The position numbers and the translations under genes were made by a program. A stretch of DNA of 32,373 nt, taken from the NCBI GenBank assembly GCA_021826685.1, contig JAKAYT010000014.1, positions 1 through 32,373 of the forward strand. Direction: 5' to 3'. Position 1 is the first letter of the stretch; every line of letters begins with the position of its first letter. Below the pieces are notes generated by a model. It worked only from the letters and a program-made list of their open reading frames with translations, did not search any database and was not told where the DNA came from. Positions 8,405 to 15,471 of this stretch are shown here, one piece after another. This stretch comes from Thermoplasmata archaeon (GTDB taxonomy: Archaea > Thermoplasmatota > Thermoplasmata > Lutacidiplasmatales > UBA184).

Positions 8405-8806
8405 TCAGCCGGCGAGGCCCTCGAGCGACAGGCGCTCCACGCTCCCGGGGCGGACGAGCGCGAGATGCTCGGGAACGGCCGCCTCGGCCCCCGCGGGGCG
8501 AGCGGGCTCGTGCAGCAAGAGGAACGTACCGTAGAAGAACTCGGCCGTCGCGTCCCCGCCCCCGATCCCGTAGCTGACGTAGTCGGAGAAGTAGATGTGC
8601 AGGTAGCCCGAGCGACGTTCTCGGATCGCCGCGAGGAAAGCGGTGAGGTCCGCGGAGCCCTTGCGTTGCAACTCCTCGATAAGGTCGCGCAGCAGCGGGC
8701 GGAGCGACAGTCCGGCGAGGCCATCGTATGCGAGGTAGACGGCCGGCCTCGGGTCGAGGGAAACGACGTCGAGCCGGAGCACTCCCTCTACCGGTTTCGT
8801 GCGCAT
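8405..8806 (-). CDS. Hypothetical protein, 133 residues, upstream of lysS
   Basis: I do not recognise this protein. It is soluble-looking and begins MRTKPVEGVLRLDVVSLDPR. An acidic/basic helical middle (about 36-63, LRPLLRDLIEELQRKG) follows, then an aromatic and glycine-rich stretch (about 67-95) with IYFSDYVSYGIGGGDA and FFYGTFLLLHEP. Support for coding: it fills the gap between lysS and the divergent amidase, it has normal codon use, and its ATG at 8806 lies 25 nt from a TATA-like CATAACG. The glycine turn plus hydrophobic strands suggest a small alpha/beta protein. It is probably the first gene of the lysS-valS transcript. No function can be assigned. Confidence 0.65.
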   Translation of the reverse strand: MRTKPVEGVLRLDVVSLDPRPAVYLAYDGLAGLSLRPLLRDLIEELQRKGSADLTAFLAAIRERRSGYLHIYFSDYVSYGIGGGDATAEFFYGTFLLLHEPARPAGAEAAVPEHLALVRPGSVERLSLEGLAG

Positions 8807-8827
8807 GCGGTCGACCTAACCGGTCCG

Positions 8828-8834
8828 CGTTATG
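8828..8834 (-). promoter_or_regulatory. TATA-like element for the 8806 hypothetical gene / lysS-valS transcript
   Basis: On the minus strand the sequence reads CATAACG, one of the few AT-rich spots in this intergenic region. Its centre is about 25 nt upstream of the ATG at 8806, the spacing expected for a leaderless archaeal mRNA. This is inferred from spacing and composition only. Confidence 0.4.
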
Positions 8835-8870
8835 AGGTCTTCGATGCGCGGTCGCACGAACTCGCCAACC

Positions 8871-8878
8871 CTTCTAAG
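8871..8878 (+). promoter_or_regulatory. TATA-like element for the amidase gene
   Basis: CTTCTAAG on the plus strand is centred about 26 nt upstream of the ATG at 8901. Together with the minus-strand element at 8828-8834 it makes the 94-nt gap a divergent promoter region. The spacing supports the ATG at 8901 as start rather than in-frame starts further upstream, which would overlap the promoter. Confidence 0.4.
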
Positions 8879-8900
8879 TCCGGGTGGCGTGGCCCGAGGA

Positions 8901-10082
8901 ATGACCGAGCCGCCCCGCACCGATGCCTTCGTACCCGGGCCCCATCTGCATCGCCCTCCGACCGGCACGGGACCGTTGAACGGCCTCTCGTTCGCGGCGA
9001 AGGACACGTTCGATGTGGCCGCCGCCCGCAAGTCATCCGGCAACCCGGACTGGCGGCGGACCCACCCGCCCGCCGCTCGGTCGAGCCCGGTGATCGAACA
9101 GCTGCTCGCAGCCGGCGCGCGACTCGAAGGGAAGACCGTGCTCGACGAGCTGGCCTTCGGCGTTCAGGGGGAAAACGAATTCTACGGCACGCCCCTCAAT
9201 CCACGTGCGCCCGACCGCACCCCGGGGGGGTCCTCGAGCGGATCGGCGTCGGCGGTCGCTCGGGCGCTGGTCGACTTTGCCCTCGGGACCGACACCGGCG
9301 GGTCGACGAGGGTTCCGGCCAGTTACTGCGGTATCTTCGGGATGCGGCCCACGACGGGACGGATCTCGCTCGGCGGGGTGACCCCCCTCGCGCCGAGCTT
9401 TGACACGGTCGGTTGGTTCGCGCGCGACGGGTCCCTCCTCGCGCGCGTAGGTTCGGTGCTCCTCGGAGAACCGACGGGGGTAGCCCCCTATCGCTTCCTC
9501 TGGGCCGCCGACGCCTTCGAGATCGCCGGTCCGAGGGTGACCCAGGAGCTACGGAGCCGGGCCCACGAGCTCTTCGGCCCGATGGAGGAGATCCGGATCT
9601 ATCCCGACCTTCCAGCCCGGGCGTATCAGACCTACCGGACCATCTCCGCCTTCGAAGCCTGGCAGGTCCACGGCCCCTGGATCACGGAGGCGCAACCGCG
9701 GTTCGCCTCGGTGATCGCCGGGCGATTCCACGACGCCTCGATGGTGACACGGGCCGCCGCCGAGGCAGCCTACGGCGACCGAAAGCAGTTCCAATCGGTC
9801 GTGCGCGCGGCCATCTCGGCGGGAACCGCGATCGTCGTTCCGGCCGCACCGGGGCCGGCCCCCCGGCTTCGGGAGGACCCGCCGACGGATCCGGTCGCAT
9901 CGCGTGAACGGATCATCTCGCTGGAGGCGATCGCGACGCTGGGCGGTCTACCGGAGCTTGCGATACCCCTAGGGAGCGTCGACGACGCGCCGGTCGGGCT
10001 CGGACTCATCGGGGCCGAGGGCGCGGACTCCTCGCTGCTCGCCCTCGCGGCGAGCGGGGCGGTCGCCCGCGCCGTGCGGTAG
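8901..10082 (+). CDS. Amidase signature family hydrolase (AMI1-like)
   Basis: A 393-residue amidase signature enzyme with the complete Ser-cisSer-Lys triad: Lys34 (FAAKDTFDV), the cis-Ser in GGSSSGSA (about 111-112) and nucleophile Ser135 (GTDTGGSTRVPAS). Several blocks recall plant AMI1-type indole-3-acetamide hydrolases and their bacterial homologues: GNPDWRRTH, GENEFYGTPLNPRAPDRTPG, ASYCGIFGMRPT and SFDTVGWFARD. At about 390 residues it is much shorter than GatA (about 475). It therefore should not be called a Glu-tRNA(Gln) amidotransferase subunit, and no gatB or gatC is adjacent. The reaction is hydrolysis of a small amide; the substrate is unknown. The ATG at 8901 is supported by a TATA-like element 26 nt upstream. 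The gene ends 14 nt from the convergent thermosome gene. Confidence 0.9.
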   Translation: MTEPPRTDAFVPGPHLHRPPTGTGPLNGLSFAAKDTFDVAAARKSSGNPDWRRTHPPAARSSPVIEQLLAAGARLEGKTVLDELAFGVQGENEFYGTPLNPRAPDRTPGGSSSGSASAVARALVDFALGTDTGGSTRVPASYCGIFGMRPTTGRISLGGVTPLAPSFDTVGWFARDGSLLARVGSVLLGEPTGVAPYRFLWAADAFEIAGPRVTQELRSRAHELFGPMEEIRIYPDLPARAYQTYRTISAFEAWQVHGPWITEAQPRFASVIAGRFHDASMVTRAAAEAAYGDRKQFQSVVRAAISAGTAIVVPAAPGPAPRLREDPPTDPVASRERIISLEAIATLGGLPELAIPLGSVDDAPVGLGLIGAEGADSSLLALAASGAVARAVR

Positions 10083-10096
10083 GTCGAAGGGGTCGC

Positions 10097-11716
10097 TCAG
10101 TCCATGCCGCCGCCCTTGGGGGACGACGGGCCGGACTTCTTCGACGCAATGACGTCGTCGATGCGCAGGACCATGCTCGCGACCTCGACGGCGCTCGAGA
10201 GTGCCTGGCGTTTCACCCGGGCCGGCTCGACCACGTGGAGCTTCCACATGTCCGCGGCCTTTCCGTTCTCGAGGTTCACGCCGACGTTCTTGTTGGCCTT
10301 CGCGCCTTCGTGGGCGCTGCGGAGCTCGATGAGGGTGTCAATCGAGTCGTAGCCGCCGTTCTCGGCAAGGGCCCATGGAACGACCTCGAGCGCCTGGGCA
10401 AAAGCCTCCACGGCGAGCTGCTCGCGCCCGCCCACCGTCGGGGCGAACTTTCGAAGCCGGACCGCGAGATCGATCTCGGTCGCCCCACCGCCGGGGCAGA
10501 CGACCCCGTCCTCGAGGACGCTCGCGACGACCTTGAGCGCATCGTGGAGCGAGCGCTCGACCTCCTGCGTGACGTGCTCGGTGCCGCCACGGATGAGGAT
10601 CGATACCGAGCGCGGGTTCTTGCAGCCGGTGACGAACGTCATCCGGTCCTCGCCGACCTTGCGTTCGTCCACGAGGGCTGCGTTGCCGAGGTCGGCGCTC
10701 GTGAGCTCGGCGATGCCGGTCACGATCTTGCCGCCGGTCGCGCGGGAGAGCTTCTGGAGGTCGGATTCCTTGACCTGCTTGACCGCGTAGATCCCTTCCT
10801 TCGCGAGGTAGTGGAGGACGACGTCGTCGATCCCCTTCTGGCTGACCACGACGTTCGCGCCGGCGGCCCTGATCTGACTGACGATCCGGCGGAAGGTCTT
10901 GTCCTCCTCGTCGAGGAAGCTCTGGATCTGGGTCGGGTTCTTGATGTTGATCTTGCTCTCGATCTCGGTCTTCTTGATCTCGAGGGCGGAGTTCAGTAGC
11001 GCGATCTTAGCGTTGGAGATCGAGGCCGGCATCCTCGGGTGCCCGCGCTCCTTGTCGAGGAGGATTCCCTCGATCAGCTCGGTGTCCGCGATCGTGCCGC
11101 CGTGTCGCTTCTCGATCTTGATCTGGTCGACGTCCGCGACCACGCGATCGCCCCGGGTCTCGACAATCTTCTGGACAGCCTTGACGGCGACCTCGGCGAG
11201 GTGTTCGCGCGAGCCGAAGACGCCCTTCGAGCCCATCGCGGTACGCGCGCAGTCCGTCAAGATTCCGACGTCGTCCGTCTTGACCGGTATCCCGATCTCC
11301 TTCTCGATGATGCGCTGGGCTTCGGTGTTCGCGACGTCGAAGCCCTTCGTAATCACGGTGGGGTGGATGTTCTGTTCGAGCAGGTACTCCGAGCGCTTGA
11401 GCAGTTCGCCGGCGAGAACGACCGCGGTCGTCGTCCCGTCGCCGCACTGCTGGTCCTGGGTCTTCGCGACCTCGACCAGCATCTTCGCGGCCGGGTGTTC
11501 GACATCGACTTCCTTGAGGATCGTCACGCCGTCGTTCGTGATCGTGATATCGCCCATCGAATCGACGAGCATCTTGTCCATGCCCCGCGGTCCGAGCGTG
11601 GTCCGGACGGCATCCGCGACGGCCCGCGCCGCCGCGATGTTGTTCTGAGTCGCATTGCGGCCGCGGTCGCGTTCGGTTCCTTCCTTCAGGATGAGAATAG
11701 GCGTTCCCTGTAGCAT
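10097..11716 (-). CDS. Thermosome subunit (group II chaperonin)
   Basis: A 539-residue archaeal group II chaperonin subunit, which assembles into double-ring ATP-driven folding chambers with a built-in lid. Near the N-terminus are NNIAAARAVADAVRTTLGPR, GMDKMLVDSMGDITITNDG and the ATP-site signature GDGTTTAVVLAGELL. The C-terminal ATPase half has VCPGGGATEIDLA. The protein ends in the Gly/Met-rich tail GGGMD. The ATG at 11716 is chosen over an in-frame TTG at 11737, which would lie only about 15 nt from the centre of the TATA box. The ATG at 11716 lies about 35 nt away, giving a leader of roughly 10 nt. Only one thermosome gene is in the window; paralogues elsewhere are possible. Confidence 0.97.
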   Translation of the reverse strand: MLQGTPILILKEGTERDRGRNATQNNIAAARAVADAVRTTLGPRGMDKMLVDSMGDITITNDGVTILKEVDVEHPAAKMLVEVAKTQDQQCGDGTTTAVVLAGELLKRSEYLLEQNIHPTVITKGFDVANTEAQRIIEKEIGIPVKTDDVGILTDCARTAMGSKGVFGSREHLAEVAVKAVQKIVETRGDRVVADVDQIKIEKRHGGTIADTELIEGILLDKERGHPRMPASISNAKIALLNSALEIKKTEIESKINIKNPTQIQSFLDEEDKTFRRIVSQIRAAGANVVVSQKGIDDVVLHYLAKEGIYAVKQVKESDLQKLSRATGGKIVTGIAELTSADLGNAALVDERKVGEDRMTFVTGCKNPRSVSILIRGGTEHVTQEVERSLHDALKVVASVLEDGVVCPGGGATEIDLAVRLRKFAPTVGGREQLAVEAFAQALEVVPWALAENGGYDSIDTLIELRSAHEGAKANKNVGVNLENGKAADMWKLHVVEPARVKRQALSSAVEVASMVLRIDDVIASKKSGPSSPKGGGMD

Positions 11717-11747
11717 GGTGACACCAGTGTTTGGCAAAATGCTCTTG

Positions 11748-11756
11748 TATATAAAA
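11748..11756 (-). promoter_or_regulatory. TATA box of the thermosome promoter
   Basis: The minus strand reads TTTTATATA in very GC-rich surroundings, the best TATA box in the window. The preceding purine-rich AAGATGC may be the BRE. The box centre is about 35 nt before the ATG at 11716, predicting transcription start near 11726. A strong box fits the high expression expected of a chaperonin. Confidence 0.8.
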
Positions 11757-11785
11757 GCATCTTGCCGGGAAAGTTCGGGTCGTAC

Positions 11786-11804
11786 TCCCGATCCGCCGTC
11801 GGGA
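11786..11804. promoter_or_regulatory. Inverted repeat upstream of the thermosome TATA box
   Basis: TCCCGA (11786-11791) and TCGGGA (11799-11804) form a perfect 6-bp inverted repeat around 7 nt. An overlapping alternative pairs CGATCC (11789-11794) with GGATCG (11802-11807). The element sits about 30 nt upstream of the TATA box, where an activator or heat-shock regulator could bind. It could instead belong to the 3' end of the upstream MoeB-like transcript. Function is inferred from position only. Confidence 0.35.
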
Positions 11805-11900
11805 TCGAACTATGGTTGGAGGACGCGCGCTCGGGGGCCCGATTTAGCGCCCTGACGCGCCCTATGGCTCCGGTCACCTACGGGGCGCCGACCGCCCGGA

Positions 11901-13124
11901 TCAGTACCTCGGAAGCGAAGGATCGATTTCCCGAGTCCAGGCGTCGATCCCTCCGCGCAAGCTACGGACGTTGCGGAAGCCGAGGTTGAGGAGCAGATCG
12001 GCCGCGTCGCGGCTGCGTTCACCGGACTTGCAATAGAGGACCAGCGAACGCGCGGACGTCAGCTCGTCTAGGCACTCGGCGAGCTCCCCCTGGGGGATGA
12101 GTCGAGCGCCGTCGATCCGAGCGATCGCCCACTCTCCCGGCTCACGCACGTCGATGAGCATCGGGGCTTCGGGGCCGCGCAACTCGGTCGCGAGCGTTGA
12201 CGGCGTGATCTCGGGTCTCCCCGCCGGCTCGTTTCCCGACGCGACCGTGCCGCAGAAGGCCGGGTAGTCGATCAGTTCGTGCTGGGTGGCGTGAGGGCCG
12301 CAGATCACGCAGTTCGGGTCCTTGCGCACCTCCAACTCCCGAACCCGCATCGCCAGCGCGTCGTAGAGCATCAGCCGGCCGACCAACGTCTCTCCGAGGC
12401 CCAAGATGAGCTTCACCGTCTCCGTCGCCTGGACGAGTCCGATGAGTCCCGGCAGAACGCCCAGGACACCCGCCTCCCCGCACGAAGGGACCATTCCGGG
12501 TGGAGGAGGTTCCGAATACAGGCACCGGTAGCAGGGTCCGGAACGCGCGTCGAAGACGCTGGCCTGCCCCTCGAACCGGTAGATCGAGCCGTAGACGTTC
12601 GGCTTGCCGAGCAGTACACAGGCGTCGCTGACGAGATAGCGGGTCGCGAAATTGTCGGTGCCGTCGACGACGACATCGTACGGGCGAAGGATCTCCATCG
12701 CATTTTCCCTCGACAAGGACGCCTCGTGAACCGCCACCCGCACGTGGGGGTTCGCCGCACGAATCCGCCGACGGGCCGCCTCGACCTTGCGCTCGCCGAC
12801 GTCCTCCGTGCTGTAGAGGATTTGCCGCTGGAGGTTCGAGATGTCGACGCGATCGAAATCCACGAGGCCGATCTCGCCCACCCCGGCAGCGGCGAGGTAG
12901 AGCGCTATCGGGGAGCCGAGCCCGCCGGCGCCGACGATCAGCACCTTCGCGCGTTGCAGCCGGCGTTGGCCCTCGATCCCCACTTCGCGCAGGAGCACAT
13001 GACGGCTGTAGCGCGCGAGGTCTTCGCGGCTCAATGCGTTGCCGTCCTCCGCGCGGGTACCGGCCTCGGGGAGGGGGCGGGCCGCCGGTCGGCTGACTCT
13101 CGCTTTGTCCGACGCCGGCCCCAT
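11901..13124 (-). CDS. MoeB/ThiF-family adenylyltransferase fused to a rhodanese domain (UbaA/MOCS3-like)
   Basis: A 407-residue E1-like enzyme. After a 30-residue flexible N-terminus comes the adenylation domain: the nucleotide loop VLIVGAGGLGSP (62-72), DFDRVDISNLQRQ, and DGTDNFATRYL. Zinc cysteines are Cys198/Cys201 (CYRC) and Cys272/Cys275 (CVIC); the likely catalytic Cys215 is in PSCGEAGV. The C-terminal third is a rhodanese domain (MLIDVREPGEW, active Cys365 in LYCKSGERSRDAA). Family knowledge: such proteins adenylate the C-terminal glycine of ubiquitin-like sulfur carriers (MoaD, ThiS, SAMP) and the rhodanese can supply the persulfide. This feeds molybdopterin synthesis or tRNA thiolation. 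The fused rhodanese resembles eukaryotic MOCS3/Uba4 and bacterial MoeZ. The ATG at 13124 is supported by an adjacent GGAGG and a TATA-like element. The partner sulfur carrier is not in the window. Confidence 0.93.
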   Translation of the reverse strand: MGPASDKARVSRPAARPLPEAGTRAEDGNALSREDLARYSRHVLLREVGIEGQRRLQRAKVLIVGAGGLGSPIALYLAAAGVGEIGLVDFDRVDISNLQRQILYSTEDVGERKVEAARRRIRAANPHVRVAVHEASLSRENAMEILRPYDVVVDGTDNFATRYLVSDACVLLGKPNVYGSIYRFEGQASVFDARSGPCYRCLYSEPPPPGMVPSCGEAGVLGVLPGLIGLVQATETVKLILGLGETLVGRLMLYDALAMRVRELEVRKDPNCVICGPHATQHELIDYPAFCGTVASGNEPAGRPEITPSTLATELRGPEAPMLIDVREPGEWAIARIDGARLIPQGELAECLDELTSARSLVLYCKSGERSRDAADLLLNLGFRNVRSLRGGIDAWTREIDPSLPRY

Positions 13125-13407
13125 CTCTCCTCCAATCGCTCGCGCGGGATTTTAGCTATCGGTCGATGAGGGCCGTCGGGCGGCGACGCGATGTCACGGC
13201 CATTTCGTCGCTCTGCGGGCCGAAAGGTCCGGTAGGAGGGGGGCGACGGATCCGGGCCCCTCTCGAAACCGAGCAGGGTAAAATCGAGTTGTCAAAGGAC
13301 CGGGGAGAGGCCCGTCGGCGCGGCGGGCAGGGACGAGCCCGGGGGCGTCGGGAAAGAAGGAGACCGAACGATGGTCGTCTCTTCCGGCTCGGGGTGCTCG
13401 GGTTCGT
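13125..13407. other. 283-nt intergenic region between ksgA and the MoeB-rhodanese gene
   Basis: This is the longest gene-free stretch. Its left end holds the MoeB-rhodanese promoter. The rest is GC-rich with one AT-rich island at about 13278-13294 (plus strand GGGTAAAATCG, with TTGTCAAAGG just after) that could act as a promoter in either direction. A run of G/C-rich potential stems follows at about 13300-13350. I see no convincing protein, tRNA, RNase P RNA or SRP RNA. Short open frames here are Arg/Gly/Pro-rich and look like composition artefacts. A small RNA is possible but unproven. Confidence 0.35.
13149..13157 (-). promoter_or_regulatory. TATA-like element for the MoeB-rhodanese gene
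   Basis: The minus strand reads AGCTAAAAT, centred about 29 nt upstream of the ATG at 13124. A Shine-Dalgarno-like GGAGGAG (13127-13133) lies directly before the ATG. With transcription starting about 25 nt after the TATA centre, the mRNA would be almost leaderless, so the purine run may be only partly included. Confidence 0.55.
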
Positions 13408-14298
13408 CTATCCCCGGACGGGATCGGACGGGGCAACGCGGGCGAGCGCAAAGTACGCTTCCGGCGGCAAGTCCTCGGGACGGGCCGTCGACCAGGTCGG
13501 AGGCCAGCGGGCCCCGCTCGCCCACCGCTCTGCCGCGGGGTGGGATCCGGCGATCCGCGGGAGGAGGTTCCCGAGCTGCTTTCGCCGGGAGGAGAAGAGT
13601 CCTCGGACGAGCTCCTCGAACCGCGGAACGGAGGGGACCGGTAGGTCACCCTCGCGAGCGCGGAAGACCAGGAGCCGGCCCTCGACCTCGGGCACGGGGC
13701 GGAACGAGCGCGACGGGACGCTCTGGAAGAGCTCCGGGGTCCCGTAGAGCGCGGCGACGATCGACAGGCGTCCGTACTTCTTGGAACCGGGGGTCGCGGC
13801 GATCCGTTCGGCGACCTCACGTTGGACCATCACGACGATCCGGGGAACGCGCGCCGCCCAGAGCGCGAGCAGCATGGGGGTCGCGGTCGAGAAGGGGAGG
13901 TTGCCTACGACGGTCGCTCCGACCGGAAATCGGTACGTGAGCGCGTCCGCCTCGACGACGCGCACTTCGTCCCCGAACGTCGCGCGAAGATGCCCGGCCA
14001 AACGGGTGTCGTGCTCGACGACCGTGAGAGGGCGGGCGCCCCGGCGCAGCAGCGCTTCGGTCAGCACGCCGAGGCCCCCTCCGATCTCCACGATTGGCCC
14101 CGTCCGGCCGTCGACCGCGAGCGCGGCCTCCGCATCCGCGACGAACGGGTCCGCCAGGAACGACTGACCCCAGCGCCGCGAGGGCCGAAGTTCGAGGCGT
14201 TCCAGCACCTCCTCGATCGCTCGAGGGTCGCTCGGCGCCCGAGAGGCGGGGTCGGGCGCGCCCCTACGCCGCGACGAAGAGCCGGTACTTGTCGTCAA
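13408..14298 (-). CDS. ksgA: Ribosomal RNA small subunit dimethyladenosine transferase KsgA/RsmA
   Basis: SAM-dependent enzyme that dimethylates two adjacent adenines in the 3'-terminal hairpin of 16S rRNA late in small-subunit assembly. Visible: the N-terminal RRWGQSFLADP (usual form LGQhFL), motif I VEIGGGLGVLTEAL, the acidic VVEHD, the target-base motif NLPF (GNLPFSTATPMLLAL) and the C-terminal helical domain with SSRRKQLGNLLP. The start is uncertain. The 296-residue version begins at a TTG (14298) with GGGAG about 10 nt upstream, but it overlaps DUF655 by 35 nt and adds about 40 poorly conserved residues. A GTG at 14208 (EEVLERLELRP) would give a more typical N-terminus. It is the last gene of the pus10-rpl21e-rpoF-DUF655-ksgA string. 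Confidence 0.93.
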   Translation of the reverse strand: MTTSTGSSSRRRGAPDPASRAPSDPRAIEEVLERLELRPSRRWGQSFLADPFVADAEAALAVDGRTGPIVEIGGGLGVLTEALLRRGARPLTVVEHDTRLAGHLRATFGDEVRVVEADALTYRFPVGATVVGNLPFSTATPMLLALWAARVPRIVVMVQREVAERIAATPGSKKYGRLSIVAALYGTPELFQSVPSRSFRPVPEVEGRLLVFRAREGDLPVPSVPRFEELVRGLFSSRRKQLGNLLPRIAGSHPAAERWASGARWPPTWSTARPEDLPPEAYFALARVAPSDPVRG

Positions 14299-14809
14299 TC
14301 CCCGTCAGCTCCCGTTCGATCCGCGCGACAATGAGCTTCTCGGGCGACTTCAGGTGGACCCGCGACTCGAGGTCCGCGAAGCTCGCGAACGGTCGGGCGC
14401 GGCGCTCGGCGACGATTGCCTCCATCGTCTTCTTCCCGACCCCGGGGAGAAGCTCGAGCAAATGAAAACGCCGCGAAACCGCCCCGGCCTCGTTGAAGAA
14501 CTTCAGGTAGCGCGGCGCGTCCTCGCGGACGACGACCTCGAGGGCCGGCCCGAGCTCGGTGCGCGCGGCGCTCGTGAGCTCGTCGGCGGACAGGCGGCGA
14601 CGCACGTGGTCGATCGGCGGGGCCTTTCCATCGATGGGGACCAGCGCGATCCGGGAGCCCGGGGCGAATCGAGCGCCCGGCGCTACTACGGCCTCGAGGA
14701 ACTTGAGCTCGGAAATCCCGAGCCCGATCACCACGGGTTCCCGGTGAAAACCGCGGTCGGTCGACCGGCCGTTTGGCAAGTGATCCAGTACGATGGCGTA
14801 CGTTTCCAC
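14264..14809 (-). CDS. DUF655 family protein (OB/helix-hairpin-helix nucleic-acid-binding protein)
   Basis: A protein of about 181 residues of the archaeal DUF655 family, usually found between rpoF and ksgA. The N-terminal part has the typical TYAIVLDHLPNGR and a beta-rich segment (PVVIGLGISELKFLEAVV). The C-terminal part contains a helix-hairpin-helix (LLELLPGVGKKTMEAIVAER, about residues 117-136), a non-specific DNA/RNA-binding element. No catalytic residues are evident. Its place between RNA polymerase and rRNA methylation genes suggests a role in transcription or ribosome biogenesis, but the function is unknown. I take the GTG at 14809 as start because GGAGG lies 8 nt upstream and family similarity begins there. 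A TTG at 14842 would overlap rpoF and lacks such a site. Confidence 0.88.
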   Translation of the reverse strand: METYAIVLDHLPNGRSTDRGFHREPVVIGLGISELKFLEAVVAPGARFAPGSRIALVPIDGKAPPIDHVRRRLSADELTSAARTELGPALEVVVREDAPRYLKFFNEAGAVSRRFHLLELLPGVGKKTMEAIVAERRARPFASFADLESRVHLKSPEKLIVARIERELTGIDDKYRLFVAA

Positions 14810-14817
14810 GGCGACCG

Positions 14818-14822
14818 CCTCC
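14818..14822 (-). promoter_or_regulatory. Ribosome binding site deciding the DUF655 start
   Basis: GGAGG on the minus strand ends 8 nt before the GTG at 14809. It overlaps the rpoF stop region (stop codon 14826-14828), consistent with coupled translation within the operon. Confidence 0.65.
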
Positions 14823-14825
14823 GAA

Positions 14826-15140
14826 TCATCGGTACCGGGCAACGAGTTCGAGGAGGGTGGTGATCTGGGTCTCGTCCAAGGCGAGCCGCTCCTTCGCGAA
14901 CAGGAGGCGGACCTCCTCGGGATACTGAGGGAGGAGGTCGGCGATCTTGATCGCCGCGGGCACGCTCACGAACCCAAGCGTGGCGAGCTCCCCGAGCATC
15001 TTCTGCGTGTCCTCCATAGTGAGGTGCGCGAACGCTTCGGCGTGCTGCTGGGCGAGCAGCGCCTCGCGGGGGAGGGGCCGGCGGGCGGCCTCCTCGGTGA
15101 GCATCTGCTTGACCGTCGTGAGCGGGACCGGATCGGGCAT
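14826..15140 (-). CDS. rpoF: DNA-directed RNA polymerase subunit Rpo4 (RpoF, Rpb4 homologue)
   Basis: A 104-residue protein matching archaeal Rpo4/RpoF, which pairs with Rpo7 to form the polymerase stalk. The N-terminal VPLTTVKQMLTEEAA is the Rpo7-contacting strand and helix. The C-terminal HRDC-like helices contain TMEDTQKMLGELATLGFVS, AAIKIADLLPQYPEEVR and ALDETQITTLLELV. Size is normal for the family. The ATG at 15140 lies only 2 nt after the L21e stop, so the two are co-transcribed. The order L21e-RpoF-DUF655-KsgA is a known euryarchaeal arrangement. Confidence 0.95.
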   Translation of the reverse strand: MPDPVPLTTVKQMLTEEAARRPLPREALLAQQHAEAFAHLTMEDTQKMLGELATLGFVSVPAAIKIADLLPQYPEEVRLLFAKERLALDETQITTLLELVARYR

Positions 15141-15142
15141 CC

Positions 15143-15454
15143 CTACGCCGCCCCCTTCGCCCCACCGGACGGGAGCAGATGGATGGCATTGGCGACCAGC
15201 TGCTTGCGCTTGCCGCCATCGAGGAACTCCACGCGATAGGCACGGCCCACGCGGGCCACGACCGTACAGACCCGGCCCTGGTAGCGCGGGTGCGGAACGC
15301 CGTGCGGATCTGACGGCTCGATCCGAACGATGACCTTCTGCCCGATCTCGAACTGTCGCAGGAAGCGAGTGAGCGGAGGCAACCCACGCTCGCGGGCCTC
15401 CTTGGTGAACGTTCCGCGGCTGCGCGAGCGGAACCCTTTGGAGCTCTTGACCAT
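15143..15454 (-). CDS. rpl21e: Large ribosomal subunit protein L21e
   Basis: A 103-residue protein of the archaeal/eukaryotic L21e family, a component of the 50S subunit. The basic N-terminus (MVKSSKGFRSRSRGTFTKEA) is typical. An SH3-like barrel follows with QKVIVRIEPSDPHGVPHPRY, QGRVCTVVARVGRAYRVEFL and GGKRKQLVANAIHL. Longer upstream extensions of the frame run antisense to or through pus10 and are not real. The ATG at 15454 has a good ribosome binding site 9 nt upstream. The gene lies 17 nt after pus10 and 2 nt before rpoF. Confidence 0.96.
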   Translation of the reverse strand: MVKSSKGFRSRSRGTFTKEARERGLPPLTRFLRQFEIGQKVIVRIEPSDPHGVPHPRYQGRVCTVVARVGRAYRVEFLDGGKRKQLVANAIHLLPSGGAKGAA

Positions 15455-15463
15455 CGGATGGAA

Positions 15464-15468
15464 CCTCC
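15464..15468 (-). promoter_or_regulatory. Ribosome binding site of rpl21e
   Basis: GGAGG within GGGAGGTT on the minus strand, 9 nt upstream of the ATG at 15454 in the 17-nt gap after pus10. It fixes the start of L21e and shows that internal operon genes use Shine-Dalgarno sites, unlike the promoter-proximal leaderless genes. Confidence 0.7.
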
Positions 15469-15471
15469 CGA

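Noticed and set aside
8901-10082. Annotation of the amidase as GatA
   Set aside because: It is about 80 residues too short, has no gatB or gatC neighbour, and its sequence blocks resemble AMI1-type amidases.
11795-11815. tRNA T-arm-like string (GGGATCGAAC)
   Set aside because: The flanking bases do not form a 5-bp T stem, and no acceptor or anticodon stem is found at the right distances on either strand.
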